DNA of 64,000 nt from Ectobius pallidus (taxonomy: Eukaryota; Arthropoda; Insecta; Blattodea; Ectobiidae): NCBI GenBank assembly GCA_964059195.1, contig CAXKWD010000007.1:157279269-157343268 (forward strand), written 5' to 3'. A program made the translations under genes and the position numbers. Positions 43,748 through 55,900 of this stretch are shown in pieces (position 1 is the stretch's first letter; each line of letters begins with the position of its first letter). The notes beneath the pieces are model-generated. The model saw only the letters and a program-made list of their open reading frames with translations. It was not told the origin of the DNA and ran no database searches.

Positions 43748-44406
43748 TTACACGATAGCGGCCGTAATTTTGAAGATATTTGAACCAAATTTTATTATGT
43801 TATTTCTAGGCCCAATAGTTCGGACAAGTTCGTTAATGAGCAAAATTGGCCCAAGGGGGTGGTCGGGGGAGGGGGTTGAAATTTTTAAAAATGTATATCT
43901 CGGCCCCTATGAAGTATAGAGGGAAACTTTGTTTGAATAAATTAGAGTACTCCCTATGGAGTTCACAGTGACACCAACGATTCGGGGGTTCGAGTGAGGG
44001 TGGGGGATGAAAATTCGAAACTTTTGAAACCACGTCTTGTGGGGTATCGTTGAAAAGCTCTTGATGAGTACTCTACAAATCAATAAATAGTTTCTTGATA
44101 GCTCTCATATGACGCGAGATTTTAATGTTTGAAAATAATAACACTTGAAAGAATTATTATAATATCATAATTTTGTCTTGTTTAGCGGCTTTGCTAATTT
44201 TATTCATTGCTGATCTTGCGCACGGCCTCCCAGAATATTATATCCTATTATTGTTGTCAAAACAATTGATTGTAGGCTCTTCCTCTTTACTGCAGGTTTG
44301 CCATGCCAAGGCTAAAGAAGAAGAGTGCTATGCAGCGACAATAAATTAAACCAAAAGCACTTCGAAATCTACCTCCGCCTGTAGGCCTGCCTAAAGGGAT
44401 TTTTTT
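43534..44406 (-). mobile_element. Unclassified ~0.85 kb element, copy C
   Basis: Same orientation as copy B, reverse complement of copy A. The AT microsatellite is expanded (about 43675-43745). The hairpin end (43536-43562) abuts the Penelope fragment, and the reading frame crosses the junction without a stop. Confidence 0.9.
43675..43745. repeat. (AT)n microsatellite within copy C
   Basis: About 70 bp of TA repeats with one TTTATA interruption near the left end. The same site holds ~58 bp in copy A and ~17 bp in copy B. Confidence 0.95.
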
Positions 44407-44584
44407 CATATTCTTTCTTATTCATGGAAATATTATATTTGTGATATTTTTATTTTAACCTAAGTTCTGTCAATGTGTCAGCCTCCAATGAGGGAAGTTC
44501 TTGTATTAAAAACTAGTTTTTAATTTTCTTCATTTAAAGCGAAATCAGCTAATATTGCATTGTCAGTAAAAGTTTCAACTAAGG

Positions 44585-45291
44585 TAGGGTGACCAGACGT
44601 ACCGTTTTTAACGGGATTGTCCCTTTTTTGATTGACTGGTCCCGTTGTCCCGACAAAAGTTTAACGGGACGTAAAATGTCCCTTTTTTAAATTAATTTCT
44701 TAATGTCCCGTTTTCATGAAATTTATTCTGTGTACGTAAGTTACAGTTTTGTGCGCACGCTCAAATCACGCTCATTTCTTTCTTTCTTTCTTTCTTTATT
44801 AACACGGATTCTAATGTTTGCCAAGAGATGGCGTTTGAATTTCAGAGTTTTGAAACATTGGCCGTTGGCGTCCTTTTCCAACGTTTACATTTGTATTTTC
44901 GCTTGTTCGTGACGTCCTGTTGTGTTCATCAAGTTATCTAGGATTGTGTAAAGCACAGATTGTGAAGCCGTTGGTTAAGGATGCATCACCGCAAAAATAC
45001 CAAAGAAATACTGGTTCAGATTCCGGATGCACTGTATCCGATGCAGTGAACTATAAATAAGATTTTGACTCTGAACTTAACTTCTCAGATGTAGGCAAGG
45101 ATTTTATTGAAGTATCTTTAAAATATTATTTGTAAGGTTATAACATGTTCACTTTATTGGTTAAAATTAAAATTTAATTATTAATTATAGAATATGTATA
45201 GCATTTTATAATTATGGATTCATTTTTCTCAATAACCCATATAACATGCCTGAGTGTCCTGTTTTTTCATTTTTGAAATATGGTCACCCTA
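44585..45291. mobile_element. hAT-like MITE with perfect 8-bp duplication
   Basis: Ends TAGGGTGACC (44585 on) and GGTCACCCTA (to 45291), flanked by AACTAAGG on both sides (44577-44584, 45292-45299). AACGGGA and GTCCCGT words repeat inside the left half. 707 bp, no transposase recognised. Confidence 0.93.
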
Positions 45292-45519
45292 AACTAAGGT
45301 CATATAAATAATAGACATTTGCAAATATAATTTCTTTGACTCTTAACTTCTCAGCAGTTGCAGAGTAGTAAAGCAAAATTATAAATTTAAATAATGCTTT
45401 TATACTTTTTCTTACTTACATATTTTAATGTGGAAAATTTATTCTTCAATGTGGATTTTTTTAAATCAAGGTATTTCTATTAGGAAAGGCAATTTAAGCA
45501 CCAAACAGTATCCCTGAAT

Positions 45520-46224
45520 TATTTGAAGGGCCTAGTTCCATAAGGGCGTAAGGCACAAATCTTAAATTTTGAGTTTTTAACATTTATGCCTTCTCATATA
45601 TCTTAAATACCCAGTGAACTATTTGTACTTGTGCCTAAAACCTCTGCTCAGTTATAAGAAAAGACCTGTGAGACTGCACATTCAGTTTCATACAGGCGTA
45701 AGGCACACTTCCTATCTGTTATTGAGGTGTGTTTACCAACTGTTTTTATTTTCTGCAGTGCTACCATCCAAGCAAATGTTTATAAAAACTGAACTTTCAT
45801 TTCTGAAGTGTAACTTCATTGAAAACAGATTGTTTTGCTTATCTATTGTAATAATAACTATACTGGTATTCATTGGCAAACATGCAATTGTCACTGTATA
45901 ATACAGGTTTTTAATAAAATAAAGTAAAAATAAATAAATAAATAATAATAATAATAATAATAATAATATGATACAAAGTAAAAAAAAATTGCTACTGTAA
46001 AAGTTCTTCAGTTTTTGTTTTACATGTTTAGGTACCTCTAGTTGTAAAAAAATCCCAATACACTCTACCTTGTAAATTTGCAGAACACTAATTTAGCCTG
46101 TCCTTCAAAAATATATTTTATAAAATTAAACTTTACCTGTGAGTGGTGACATTGTTTAAAAACATCAAGATTTCTCGAATCTATGTCCTTGTGCCTTACG
46201 CCCTTACGGAACTAGCCCCTTCAT
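45520..46224. mobile_element. ~0.7-kb TIR element with GCGTAAGGCACA repeats
   Basis: Inverted ends of ~32 bp: CTAGTTCCATAAGGGCGTAA, then GGCACAA at the left; TTGTGCC then TTACGCCCTTACGGAACTAG at the right. A third GCGTAAGGCACA lies inside at 45695. The 95-codon frame 45614-45901 spans that internal copy and is not recognised. Confidence 0.85.
45929..45968. repeat. (AAAT)n(AAT)n microsatellite
   Basis: AAAT repeats pass into AAT repeats. Confidence 0.9.
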
Positions 46225-46257
46225 TTCAATTTTGTTCTTCCGCCTTTGTATTTTTTC

Positions 46258-46290
46258 GTTCTCTCTCTCTCTCTCTCTCTCTTTCTCTTT
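46258..46290. repeat. (CT)n microsatellite
   Basis: TCTC repeats with a TTTC-type tail. Confidence 0.9.
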
Positions 46291-46363
46291 CTTTTTTTTC
46301 TAGGTATTGATTTTAAGTTATAGTTTTAATGTATTTGTATTTGTGTATTTCGTAATGTATATA

Positions 46364-46785
46364 CAGTGAAACCTCTCCTTACGGATATCCCTAAGATACG
46401 GACACTCCTCATATACGGACAAATTTTCATGTCCCATCTGAAATAATGCAGAAATGATGTTAAATTCAACTCTTGTTTACGGACACACTCAGATATGGAC
46501 GTGGACAAATTATTAATTGTACAGGTTACGGACACACTCAGATATGGACGTGGACAAATTATTAATTGTACAGGTAAGGCGAAAATGGTTAAATACTGTA
46601 TTGAATAGCTGTGTACTTAGAATAAAATTGTATGGCCCAGTATTTTTCTTTTTTGGTCTTATTTAATTCAAAATTGCAAAAAATTATTGTGGTGTACTTA
46701 GAGATAAACAAATATAAAATTACACCTCCCAGATGCAGACAGATTGTTACGTCCCTTTGATGTCCGTAAATAAGATGTTTCACTG
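46364..46785. mobile_element. Tigger/pogo-type MITE with a perfect 49-bp tandem duplication
   Basis: Ends CAGTGAAACCTCTCCTTACG and ATGTTTCACTG, flanked by TA on both sides (46362-46363, 46786-46787). Units 46477-46525 and 46526-46574 are identical. 422 bp. Small frames here are shadows. Confidence 0.92.
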
Positions 46786-46787
46786 TA

Positions 46788-48189
46788 CCCAAACATGAGC
46801 GCTTGCTCATAGCCTATATATAAAAATAAAGGATTTTAAAAATATATATATATATATAAATTCTGCCATTATGCAGTTTGTATTATGTCCGTGAGCTCTT
46901 TTGCTTTAACCTCGCTGTAATACTTCCTGTCCATGTAAGCTCACCAAAGGAACGAGTTTCTAGCCACCGGGCCATAGTGCCATTCGGGGCATTTTAAGGT
47001 TGGTCAAGTACGAATGGTGGAAGCGAGAATGCCTTCATGGCATGGCATGGCATGGATGGGTTGGCTTATGGAATATAGCGCATAACAGCTCATCGAGGTG
47101 GCATTGTGCATTATATATCTAAGTATTAATAGCAGAGGTTCGAGTGGTTTTTAGAAATAGGATATTTTCTGAAGTTCTGCTTGTACATTTCAATAGGTGT
47201 CCGTTGCATTACTTCATTTCTAAAGTGTATCGTTAATATTTTGTCGACAGCCAATATCTGACCTTGCAAGTCTGATTTAAACTTGAGCATTAATGAGCCA
47301 ATCAGAGGTTCCAGTCTACCCATGGATAATTTTGTAAGAAATATCATAAATTCAGAAATAAACCTCTTTGAATCTTCGGTTGGGACTATTGTTTCACCCT
47401 TATATCTTCCACGCCCGACCAGAGGGCTAGGGCCTAGTGGTATAGGAGATGACCGAGCTTTGATTTTTTAAGGGAAGCTTCTTGAGCCGCGATAGGAGTA
47501 AATCGAGGTCTTGCGTTACGCTCAAAATCGTCAACGAAATTAGTGTGGTGTGACAGAACGGACTGCACAGAAAACAATCAACTCAATGATTAGGCTTATC
47601 CAAAATTTTTAAAATTCAAAATCGAAAATTTTAAATATCTAAAAATGAAAATAAATTCAAAGATCTAAAATTACAAAAATCCAAAATTAAAAGATTAAAA
47701 ATCCAGAATTAAAAAAAATTAAAATCCAAAATGTCCAAAAACCCATTATTAAAAAGTCCAACAATCCAAAATTGAAAAAATCCAAATATTAAAACAAGTT
47801 ATAATGCATACAAATATATTAAAACAAGTTTAACAAATCGTAGATGCCCTTATATATTTCTAAATTATTTTATACTTGGCAGGATGCACAACTTGTACAG
47901 TAACAAATTAATGTACGGTAGAAACATTGAACTGTAGAGTCATTCGATTTTTGATATTGAATAGAGGTTTTTACAAACATCTGACTGCAGTGTAATCAAG
48001 TTATGCGTTGATCTAGATTTCTGCTTAATACGGAAGCTCACAGATATTCCCCCACCCAAGTCGGTTTTTGGCTACCGACAAAATAGACCCACTAGACACT
48101 TATGTAGAAAGGAAGTAATGTCATATTCGTTATTATTTTTTTAGGGAAACTTTAATTTGATAAATAGATTATGAATATTATTTTAAAAT
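46788..48189. other. Unannotated stretch with degenerate simple repeats
   Basis: A CATGG tandem at 47036-47056; a SINE-body-like CCTTCATGGCATGG; 47472-47545 similar to 35090-35160 (a piece of the TA-type TIR element, copy 2); and 47580-47800, an AAAATCCAAAATT-rich low-complexity tract. Frames at 47126-47471 are unrecognised. Confidence 0.4.
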
Positions 48190-48352
48190 TTCATTCAAAA
48201 GTTTAAGGGGGGGGGGGATACAGCTTTCGGTGAAATTCACAGTGATAAATAGGTAGAGCAATTCATTGTTGAGGAAAAAATAACGAAATTCCCCTATTTC
48301 TCATCTACAGATTTAACCGAAAGCTGTATGTCTCCCCCCCCCCCCAAACACC
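48190..48352. mobile_element. Short inverted-repeat element with poly-G/poly-C ends
   Basis: GGGGGGGATACAGCTTTCGGT at 48207 and ACCGAAAGCTGTAT then a C run to ~48348 are inverted. About 160 bp. Confidence 0.75.
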
Positions 48353-48514
48353 TCGGCACCTGGAGGTGTAAATTAAAACTTAACCTTCGCTTGCACTGTT
48401 TAGTACTTAAAAAGAATTCAAAGTTCCAACTTAGTCCTTTCAAAATAGTTAATGGTTCATTCGCTAGTTGGCATCTACGAATGTACAAGCTGAAATTTCT
48501 CCTGGTGACTGGTT

Positions 48515-49860
48515 ACTTTCAAGTTAAGTTACTTTGAAGTTACTTTCAAGTTAAGTTACTTTGAAGTTACTTTCAAGTTAAGTTACTTTGAAGTTACTTT
48601 CAAGTTAAGTTACTTTGATGTTACTTTCAAGTTAAGTTACTTTGATGTTACTTTCAAGTTAAGTTACTTTGATGTTACTTTCAAGTTAATTACTTTGAAG
48701 TTACTTTCAAGTTAAGTTACTTTGAAGTTACTTTCATGTTAAGTTACTTTGAAGTTACTTTCATGTTAAGTTACTTTGAAGTTACTTTCATGTTAAGTTA
48801 CTTTGAAGTTACTTTCATGTTAAGTTACTTTGAAGTTACTTTCATGTTAAGTTACTTTGAAGTTACTTTCATGTTGTTACATATGTTACTTTCAAGTTAC
48901 GTTACTTATAAGTTACTTTCAAGTTACATTACTTACAAGTTACTTTCAAGTTAAGTTACTTTGAAGTTACTTTCAAGTTAAGTTACTTTGAAGTTACTTT
49001 CAAGATGTTACTTTGAAGTTACTTTCAAGTTAAGTTACTTTGATGTTACTTTCAAGTTAAGTTACTTTGATGTTACTTTGATGTTACTTTCAAGTTAAGT
49101 TACTTTGATGTTACTTTCAAGTTAAGTTACTTTGATGTTACTTTCAAGTTAAGTTACTTTGATGTCACTTTCAAGTTAAGTTACTTTGAAGTTACTTTCA
49201 TGTTAAGTTACTTTGAAGTTACTTTCATGTTAAGTTACTTATAAATTACTTTCATGTTAAGTTACTTTCAAGTTAAGTTACTTTGAAGTTACTTCCAAGA
49301 TAAGTTACTATGAAGTTACTTTCAAGTTAAGTTACTTTGAAGTTACTTTCAAGTTAAGTTACTTTGAAGTTACTTTCAAGTTACTTTGAAGTTACTTTCA
49401 AGTTAAGTTACTTCGAAGTTACTTTCAAGTTAATTTACTTCGAAGTTACTTTCAAGTTGTTACTCTGAAGTTACTTTCAAGTTGTTACTTTGAAGTCACT
49501 TTCAAGTTAAGTTACTTTGAAGTTACTTTCAAGTTAAGTTACTTTGAAGTTACTTTCAAGTTAAGTTACTTTGAAGTTACTTTCAACTTAAGTTACTTTC
49601 AACTTAAGTTACTTTGAAGTTACTTTCAAGTTATGTTACTTTGAAGTTACTTTCAAGTTAAGTAACTTTGAAATTACTTTCAAGTTATGTTACTTTGAAG
49701 TAACTTTCAAGTTAAGTTACTTTGAAGTTACTTTCAAGTTAAGTTACTTTGAAGTTACTTTCAAGTTAAGTTACTTTGAAGTTACTTTCAAGTTAAGTTA
49801 CTTTCAAGTTAAGTTACTTTGAAGTTACTTTGAAGTTACTTTCAAGTTACTTTCACGTTA
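48515..49860 (+). repeat. Satellite A: 27-bp compound array
   Basis: The dominant unit is GTTACTTTCAA-GTTAA-GTTACTTTGAA (11+5+11 bp), with GATG/CATG variants in blocks. Frames such as 48736-48954 are chance products of a repeat whose length is a multiple of three. Confidence 0.97.
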
Positions 49861-52435
49861 AGGGTTAGCCTTCTACGAATTCTGGGTGCATTTTTCGAAA
49901 TTTTCAAAGGGGTTAGCCTTCTACGAACTCTGGGTGCATTTTTCGAAATTTTCAAAGGGGTTAGCCTTCTACGAATTCTGGGTGCATTTTTCGAAATTTT
50001 CAAAGGGGTTAGCCTTCTACGAATTCTGGGTGCATTTTTCGAAATTTTCAAAGGGGTTAGCCTTCTACGAATTCTGGGTGCATTTTTCGAAATTTTCAAA
50101 GGGGTTAGCCTTCTACTAATTCTGGGTGCATTTTTCGAAATTTTCAAAGGGGTTAGCCTTCTACGAATTCTGGGTGGATTTTTCGAAATTTTCAAAGGGG
50201 TTAGCCTTCTACGAATTCTGAGTGCATTTTTCGAAATTTTCAAAGGGGTTAGCCTTCTACGAATTCTGGGTGCATTTTTCGAAATTTTCAAAGGGGTTAG
50301 CCTTCTACGAATTCTGGGTGCATTTTTCGAAATTTTCAAAGGGGTTAGCCTTCTACGAATTCTGGGTGCATTTTTCGAAATTTTCAAAGGGGTTAGCCTT
50401 CTACGAATTCTGGGTGCATTTTTCGAAATTTTCAAAGGGGTTAGCCTTCTACGAATTCTGGGTGCATTTTTCGAAATTTTCAAAGGGGTTAGCCTTCTAC
50501 GAATTCTGGTTGCATTCTTCGAAATTTTCAAAGGGGTTAGCCTTCTAGGAATTCTGGGTGCATTTTTCGAAATTTTCAAATGGGTTAGCCTTCTACGAAT
50601 TCTGGGTGCATTTTTCTAAATTTTCAAAGGGGTTAGCCTTCTAGGAATTCTGGGTGCATTTTTCGAAATTTTCAAAGGGGTTAGCCTTCTTCGAATTCTG
50701 GGTGCATTTTTCGAAATTTTCAAAGGGGTTAGCCTTCTAGGAATTCTGGGTGCATTTTTCGAAATTTTCAAAGGGGTTAGCCTTCTAGGAATTCTGGGTG
50801 CATTTTTCGAAATTTTCAAAGGGGTTAGCCTTCTACGAATTCTGGGTGTATTTTTCGAAATTTTCAAAGGGGTTAGCCTTCTACGAATTCTGGGTGCATT
50901 TTTCGAAATTTTCAAAGGGGTTAGCCTTCTAGGAATTCTGGGTGCATTTTTCGAAATTTTCAAAGGGGTTAGCCTTCTACGAATTCTGGGTGCATTTTTC
51001 GAAATTTTCAAAGGGGTTAGCCTTCTACGAATTCTGGGTGCATTTTTCGAAATTTTCAAAGGGGTTAGCCTTCTACGAATTCTGGGTGCATTTTTCGAAA
51101 TTTTCAAAGGGGTTAGCCTTCTACTAATTCTGGGTGCATTTTTCGAAATTTTCAAAGGGGTTAGCCTTCTACGAATTCTGGGTGGATTTTTCGAAATTTT
51201 CAAAGGGGTTAGCCTTCTACGAATTCTGAGTGCATTTTTCGAAATTTTCAAAGGGGTTAGCCTTCTACGAATTCTGGGTGCATTTTTCGAAATTTTCAAA
51301 GGGGTTAGCCTTCTACGAATTCTGGGTGCATTTTTCGAAATTTTCAAAGGGGTTAGCCTTCTACGAATTCTGGTTGCATTCTTCGAAATTTTCAAAGGGG
51401 TTAGCCTTCTAGGAATTCTGGGTGCATTTTTCGAAATTTTCAAATGGGTTAGCCTTCTAGGAATTCTGGGTGCATTTTTCGAAATTTTCAAAGGGGTTAG
51501 CCTTCTACGAATTCTGGGTGTATTTTTCGAAATTTTCAAAGGGGTTAGCCTTCTACGAATTCTGGGTGCATTTTTCGAAATTTTCAAAGGGGTTAGCCTT
51601 CTAGGAATTCTGGGTGCATTTTTCGAAATTTTCAAAGGGGTTAGCCTTCTACGAATTCTGGGTGCATTTTTCGAAATTTTCAAAGGGGTTAGCCTTCTAC
51701 GAATTCTGGGTGCATTTTTCGAAATTTTCAAAGGGGTTAGCCTTCTACGAATTCTGGGTGCATTTTTCGAAATTTTCAAAGGGGTTAGCCTTCTACTAAT
51801 TCTGGGTGCATTTTTCGAAATTTTCAAAGGGGTTAGCCTTCTACGAATTCTGGGTGGATTTTTCGAAATTTTCAAAGGGGTTAGCCTTCTACGAATTCTG
51901 AGTGCATTTTTCGAAATTTTCAAAGGGGTTAGCCTTCTACGAATTCTGGGTGCATTTTTCGAAATTTTCAAAGGATTTAGCCTTCTACGAATTCTGGGTG
52001 CATTTTTCGAAATTTTCAAAGGGGTTAGCCTTCTACGAATTCTGGGTGCATTTTTCGAAATTTTCAAAGGGGTTAGCCTTCTACGAATTCTGGGTGCATT
52101 TTTCGAAATTTTCAAAGGGGTTAGCCTTCTACGAATTCTGGGTGCATTTTTCGAAATTTTCAAAGGGGTTAGCCTTCTACGAATTCTGGGTGCATTTTTC
52201 GAAATTTTCAAAGGGGTTAGCCTTCTACGAATTCTGGTTGCATTCTTCGAAATTTTCAAAGGGGTTAGCCTTCTAGGAATTCTGGGTGCATTTTTCGAAA
52301 TTTTCAAATGGGTTAGCCTTCTACGAATTCTGGGTGCATTTTTCTAAATTTTCAAAGGGGTTAGCCTTCTAGGAATTCTGGGTGCATTTTTCGAAATTTT
52401 CAAAGGGGTTAGCCTTCTTCGAATTCTGGGTGAAT
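49861..52435 (+). repeat. Satellite B: 48-bp array, + orientation, ~54 units
   Basis: The unit is TTAGCCTTCTACGAATTC then TGGGTGCATTTTTCGAAATT then TTCAAAGGGG. Units differ by a few recurrent variants (CTAGG, CTACTAAT, GTGGAT, GAGTGC, GTTGCATTCTT, GTGTAT, CAAATGGG, CTAAATT) arranged in higher-order blocks. The array ends within a CTTCG-type unit at 52409-52435. Confidence 0.98.
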
Positions 52436-52974
52436 TTTTTATCTTTTTCACAGTGAAATAAGTAACTTTGAAGTAAGTTACTTTGAAGTTACTATGCAGT
52501 AAGTTACTTTGAATTTTTTTAGAAGTCACCTGGAAGTATATTTTAACGTTATTTTGAAACAAGTTACCTATAAGTAAGTTACGTCGAAGTTACTTTGAAG
52601 TAAGTTACTTTGAAGTTACTTTAATGTTAATTTCAAGTTATTTTGATGTTAATTTCAAGTTACTTTGAAGTTACTTCAAGTAAGCTACTTTGAAGTAAGT
52701 TCCTTTGACGTTACTTTCAAGTTACTTCGACGTTACTTTGAAGTAAGTTACTTTGACGTTACTCTCAAGTTACCTCGACTTTACTTTGTCGTCACTAGGT
52801 TACTTTGAAGTTACTTTGAAGTTACTTTCAAGTTACTTTCAAGTTACTTTCAAGTTACTTTCAAGTTACTTTCAAGTTACTTTCAAGTTACTTTCAAGTT
52901 ACTTTCAAGTTACTTTCAAGTTACTTTGAAGTTACTTTGAAGTTACTTTGAAGTTACTTTCAAGTTACTTTGGA
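52436..52974 (+). repeat. 11-mer array (GTTACTTTSAA), + orientation
   Basis: Irregular GTTACTTTGAA-type repeats, then a pure run of GTTACTTTCAA at 52825-52925. The orientation of the motif flips just after this block. Confidence 0.93.
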
Positions 52975-55900
52975 CTTACTTTTTTCAAAGTAACTTTTTG
53001 GAAAGTAACTTTTTTGGAGAGTAACTTTTTTGAAAGTAACTTTTTTGAAAGTAACTTTTTCAAAGTAACTTTTTTCAAAGTAACTTTTTTCAAAGTAACT
53101 TTTTTGAAAGTAACTTTTTTGAAAGTAACTTTTTTGAAAGTAACTTTTTTCAAAGTAACTTTTTTTGAAAGTAGCTTTTTTTGAAAGTAACTTTTTTTGA
53201 AAGTAACTTTTTTCAAAGTAACTTTTGACAAAGTAACTTTTTTGAAAGTAACTTTTTTGAAAGTAACTTTTTTGAAAGTAACTTTTTGAAAGTAACTTTT
53301 TTGAAAGTAACTTTTTTGAAAGTAACTTTTTTGAAAGTAACTTTTTTCAAAGTAACTTTTTTTCAAAGTAACTTTTTTGAAAGTAACTTTTTTTGAAAGT
53401 AACTTTTTTGAAAGTAGCTTTTTTGAAAGTAGCTTTTTTGAAAGTAACTTTTTTTGAAAGTAACTTTTTTGAAAGTAACTTTTTTCAAAGTAACTTTTTG
53501 GAAAGTAACTTTTTTCAAAGTAACTTTTTTTGAAAGTAACTTTTTTCTAAGTAACTTTTTTGAAAGTAACTTTTTTTCAAAGTAACTTTTTTGAAAGTAA
53601 ATTTTTGAAAGTAATTTTTTTCAAAGTAACTTTTTTTCTAAGTAACTTTTTGGAAAGTAACTTTTTTTGAAAGTAACTTTTTTCAAAGTAACTTTTTTGA
53701 AAGTAACTTTTTTCAAAGTAACTTTTTTGAAAGTAACTTTTTTCAAAGTAACTTTTTTGAAAGTAACTTTTTTGAAAGTAACTTTTTTCAAAGTAACTTT
53801 TTCAAAGTAGCTTTTTTCAAAGTAACTTTTTTTGAAAGTAGCTTTTTTTGAAAGTAACTTTTTTCAAAGTAACTTTTGTCAAAGTAACTTTTTTGAAAGT
53901 AACTTTTTTGAAAGTAACTTTTTTGAAAGTAACTTTTTGAAAGTAACTTTTTTGAAAGTAACTTTTTTGAAAGTAACTTTTTTGAAAGTAACTTTTTTGA
54001 AAGTAACTTTTTTTCAAAGTAACTTTTTTGAAAGTAACTTTTTTTGAAAGTAACTTTTTTGAAAGTAACTTTTTTTGAAAATAACTTTTTTGAAAGTAAC
54101 TTTTTTTCAAAGTAACTTTTTTGAAAGTAACTTTTTTGAAAGTAATTTTTTTCAAAGTAACTTTTTTTCTAAGTAACTTTTTTGAAAGTAACTTTTTTTG
54201 AAAGTAACTTTTTTGAAAGTAACTTTTTCAAAGTAACTTTTTTCAAAGTAACTTTTTTGAAAGTAACTTTTTTGAAAGTAACTTTTTTGAAAGTAACTTT
54301 TTTCAAAGTAACTTTTTTCAAAGTAACTTTTCAAAGTAACTTTTTTCGAAGTAGCTTTTTTTGAAAGTAACTTTTTTTCAAAGTAACTTTTTTTCAAAGT
54401 AACTTTTTTGAAAGTAACTTTTTTGAAAGTAACTTTTTTGAAAGTAACTTTTTTGAAAGTAACTTTTTTGAAAAGTAACTTTTTGAAAGTAACTTTTTTT
54501 GAAAGTAACTTTTTTGAAAGTAACTTTTTTTGAAAATAACTTTTTTGAAAGTAGCTTTTTTGAAAGTACCTTTTTTCAAAGTAGCTTTTTTGAAAGTAAC
54601 TTTTTTCAAAGTAACTTTTTGGAAAGTAACTTTTTTGAAAGTAACTTTTTTGAAAGTAACTTTTTTCAAAGTAACTTTTTTGAAAGTAACTTTTTTCAAA
54701 GTAACTTTTTGAAAGTAACTTTTTTGAAAGTAACTTTTTTGAAAGTAACTTTTTTGAAAGTAGCTTTTTTGAAAGTAGCTTTTTTCAAAGTAGCTTTTTT
54801 CAAAGTAACTTTTTGAAAGTAACTTTTTGAAAGTAACTTTTTTCAAAGTAACTTTTTGAAAGTAACTTTTTTGAAAGTAACTTTTTTGAAAGTAACTTTT
54901 TGAAAGTAACTTTTTTGAAAGTAACTTTTTTGAAAGTAACTTTTTTTAAAGTAACTTTTTTGAAAGTAACTTTTTTTCAAAGTAATTTTTTTGAAAGTAA
55001 CTTTTGGGAAAGTAAGTTTTTTGAAAGTAACTTTTTTTTAAAGTAACTTTTTTGAAAGTAACTTTTTTCTAAGTAACTTTTTTCTAAGTAACTTTTTTGA
55101 AAGTAACTTTTTTTCAAAGTAACTTTTTTGAAAGTAACTTTTTTGAAAGTAACTTTTTTCAAAGTAATTTTTTTTCTAAGTAACTTTTTGGAAAGTAACT
55201 TTTTTTGAAAGTAACTTTTTTCAAAGTAACTTTTTTCAAAGTAACTTTTTCAAAGTAACTTTTTTCAAAGTAACTTTTTTCAAAGTAACTTTTTTCAAAG
55301 TAACTTTTTTCAAAGTAGCTTTTTTCAAAGTAACTTTTTTTGAAAGTAAATTTTTTTGAAAGTAAATTTTTTCAAAGTAACTTTTTTCAAAGTAACTTTT
55401 GTCAAAGTAACTTTTTTGAAAGTAACTTTTTTGAAAGTAACTTTTTTGAAAGTAACTTTTTGAAAGTAACTTTTTTGAAAGTAACTTTTTTGAAAGTAAC
55501 TTTTTTCAAAGTAACTTTTTTTCAAAGTAACTTTTTTGAAAGTAACTTTTTTTGAAAGTAACTTTTTTGAAAGTAGCTTTTTTAAAGTAGCTTTTTTGAA
55601 AGTAACTTTTTTTGAAAGTAACTTTTTTGAAAGTAACTTTTTTGAAAGTAACTTTTTTCAAAGTAGCTTTTTTGAAAGTAACTTTTTTCAAAGTAACTTT
55701 TTGGAAAGTAACTTTTTTCAAAGTAACTTTTTGGAAAGTAACTTTTTTCAAAGTAACTTTTTTTGAAAGTAACTTTTTTGAAAGTAACTTTTTTCTAAGT
55801 AACTTTTTTCTAAGTAACTTTTTTGAAAGTAACTTTTTTTCAAAGTAACTTTTTTGAAAGTAACTTTTTTGAAAGTAATTTTTTTCAAAGTAACTTTTTT

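Noticed and set aside
47580..47820. A satellite of AAAATCCAAAATT units
   Set aside because: Spacing and sequence are too irregular; better described as low-complexity AT-rich DNA.
50616..52307. 563-codon basic frame (PLKISKNAPRIRRRLT repeats) as a gene
   Set aside because: The 48-bp satellite unit is a multiple of three with no stop in that frame. There is no unique N- or C-terminus, no promoter and no splice signals, and the opposite strand is also largely open.
49861..52435. CRISPR-like array
   Set aside because: The 48-bp units are directly adjacent with no unique spacers, and the genome is eukaryotic.
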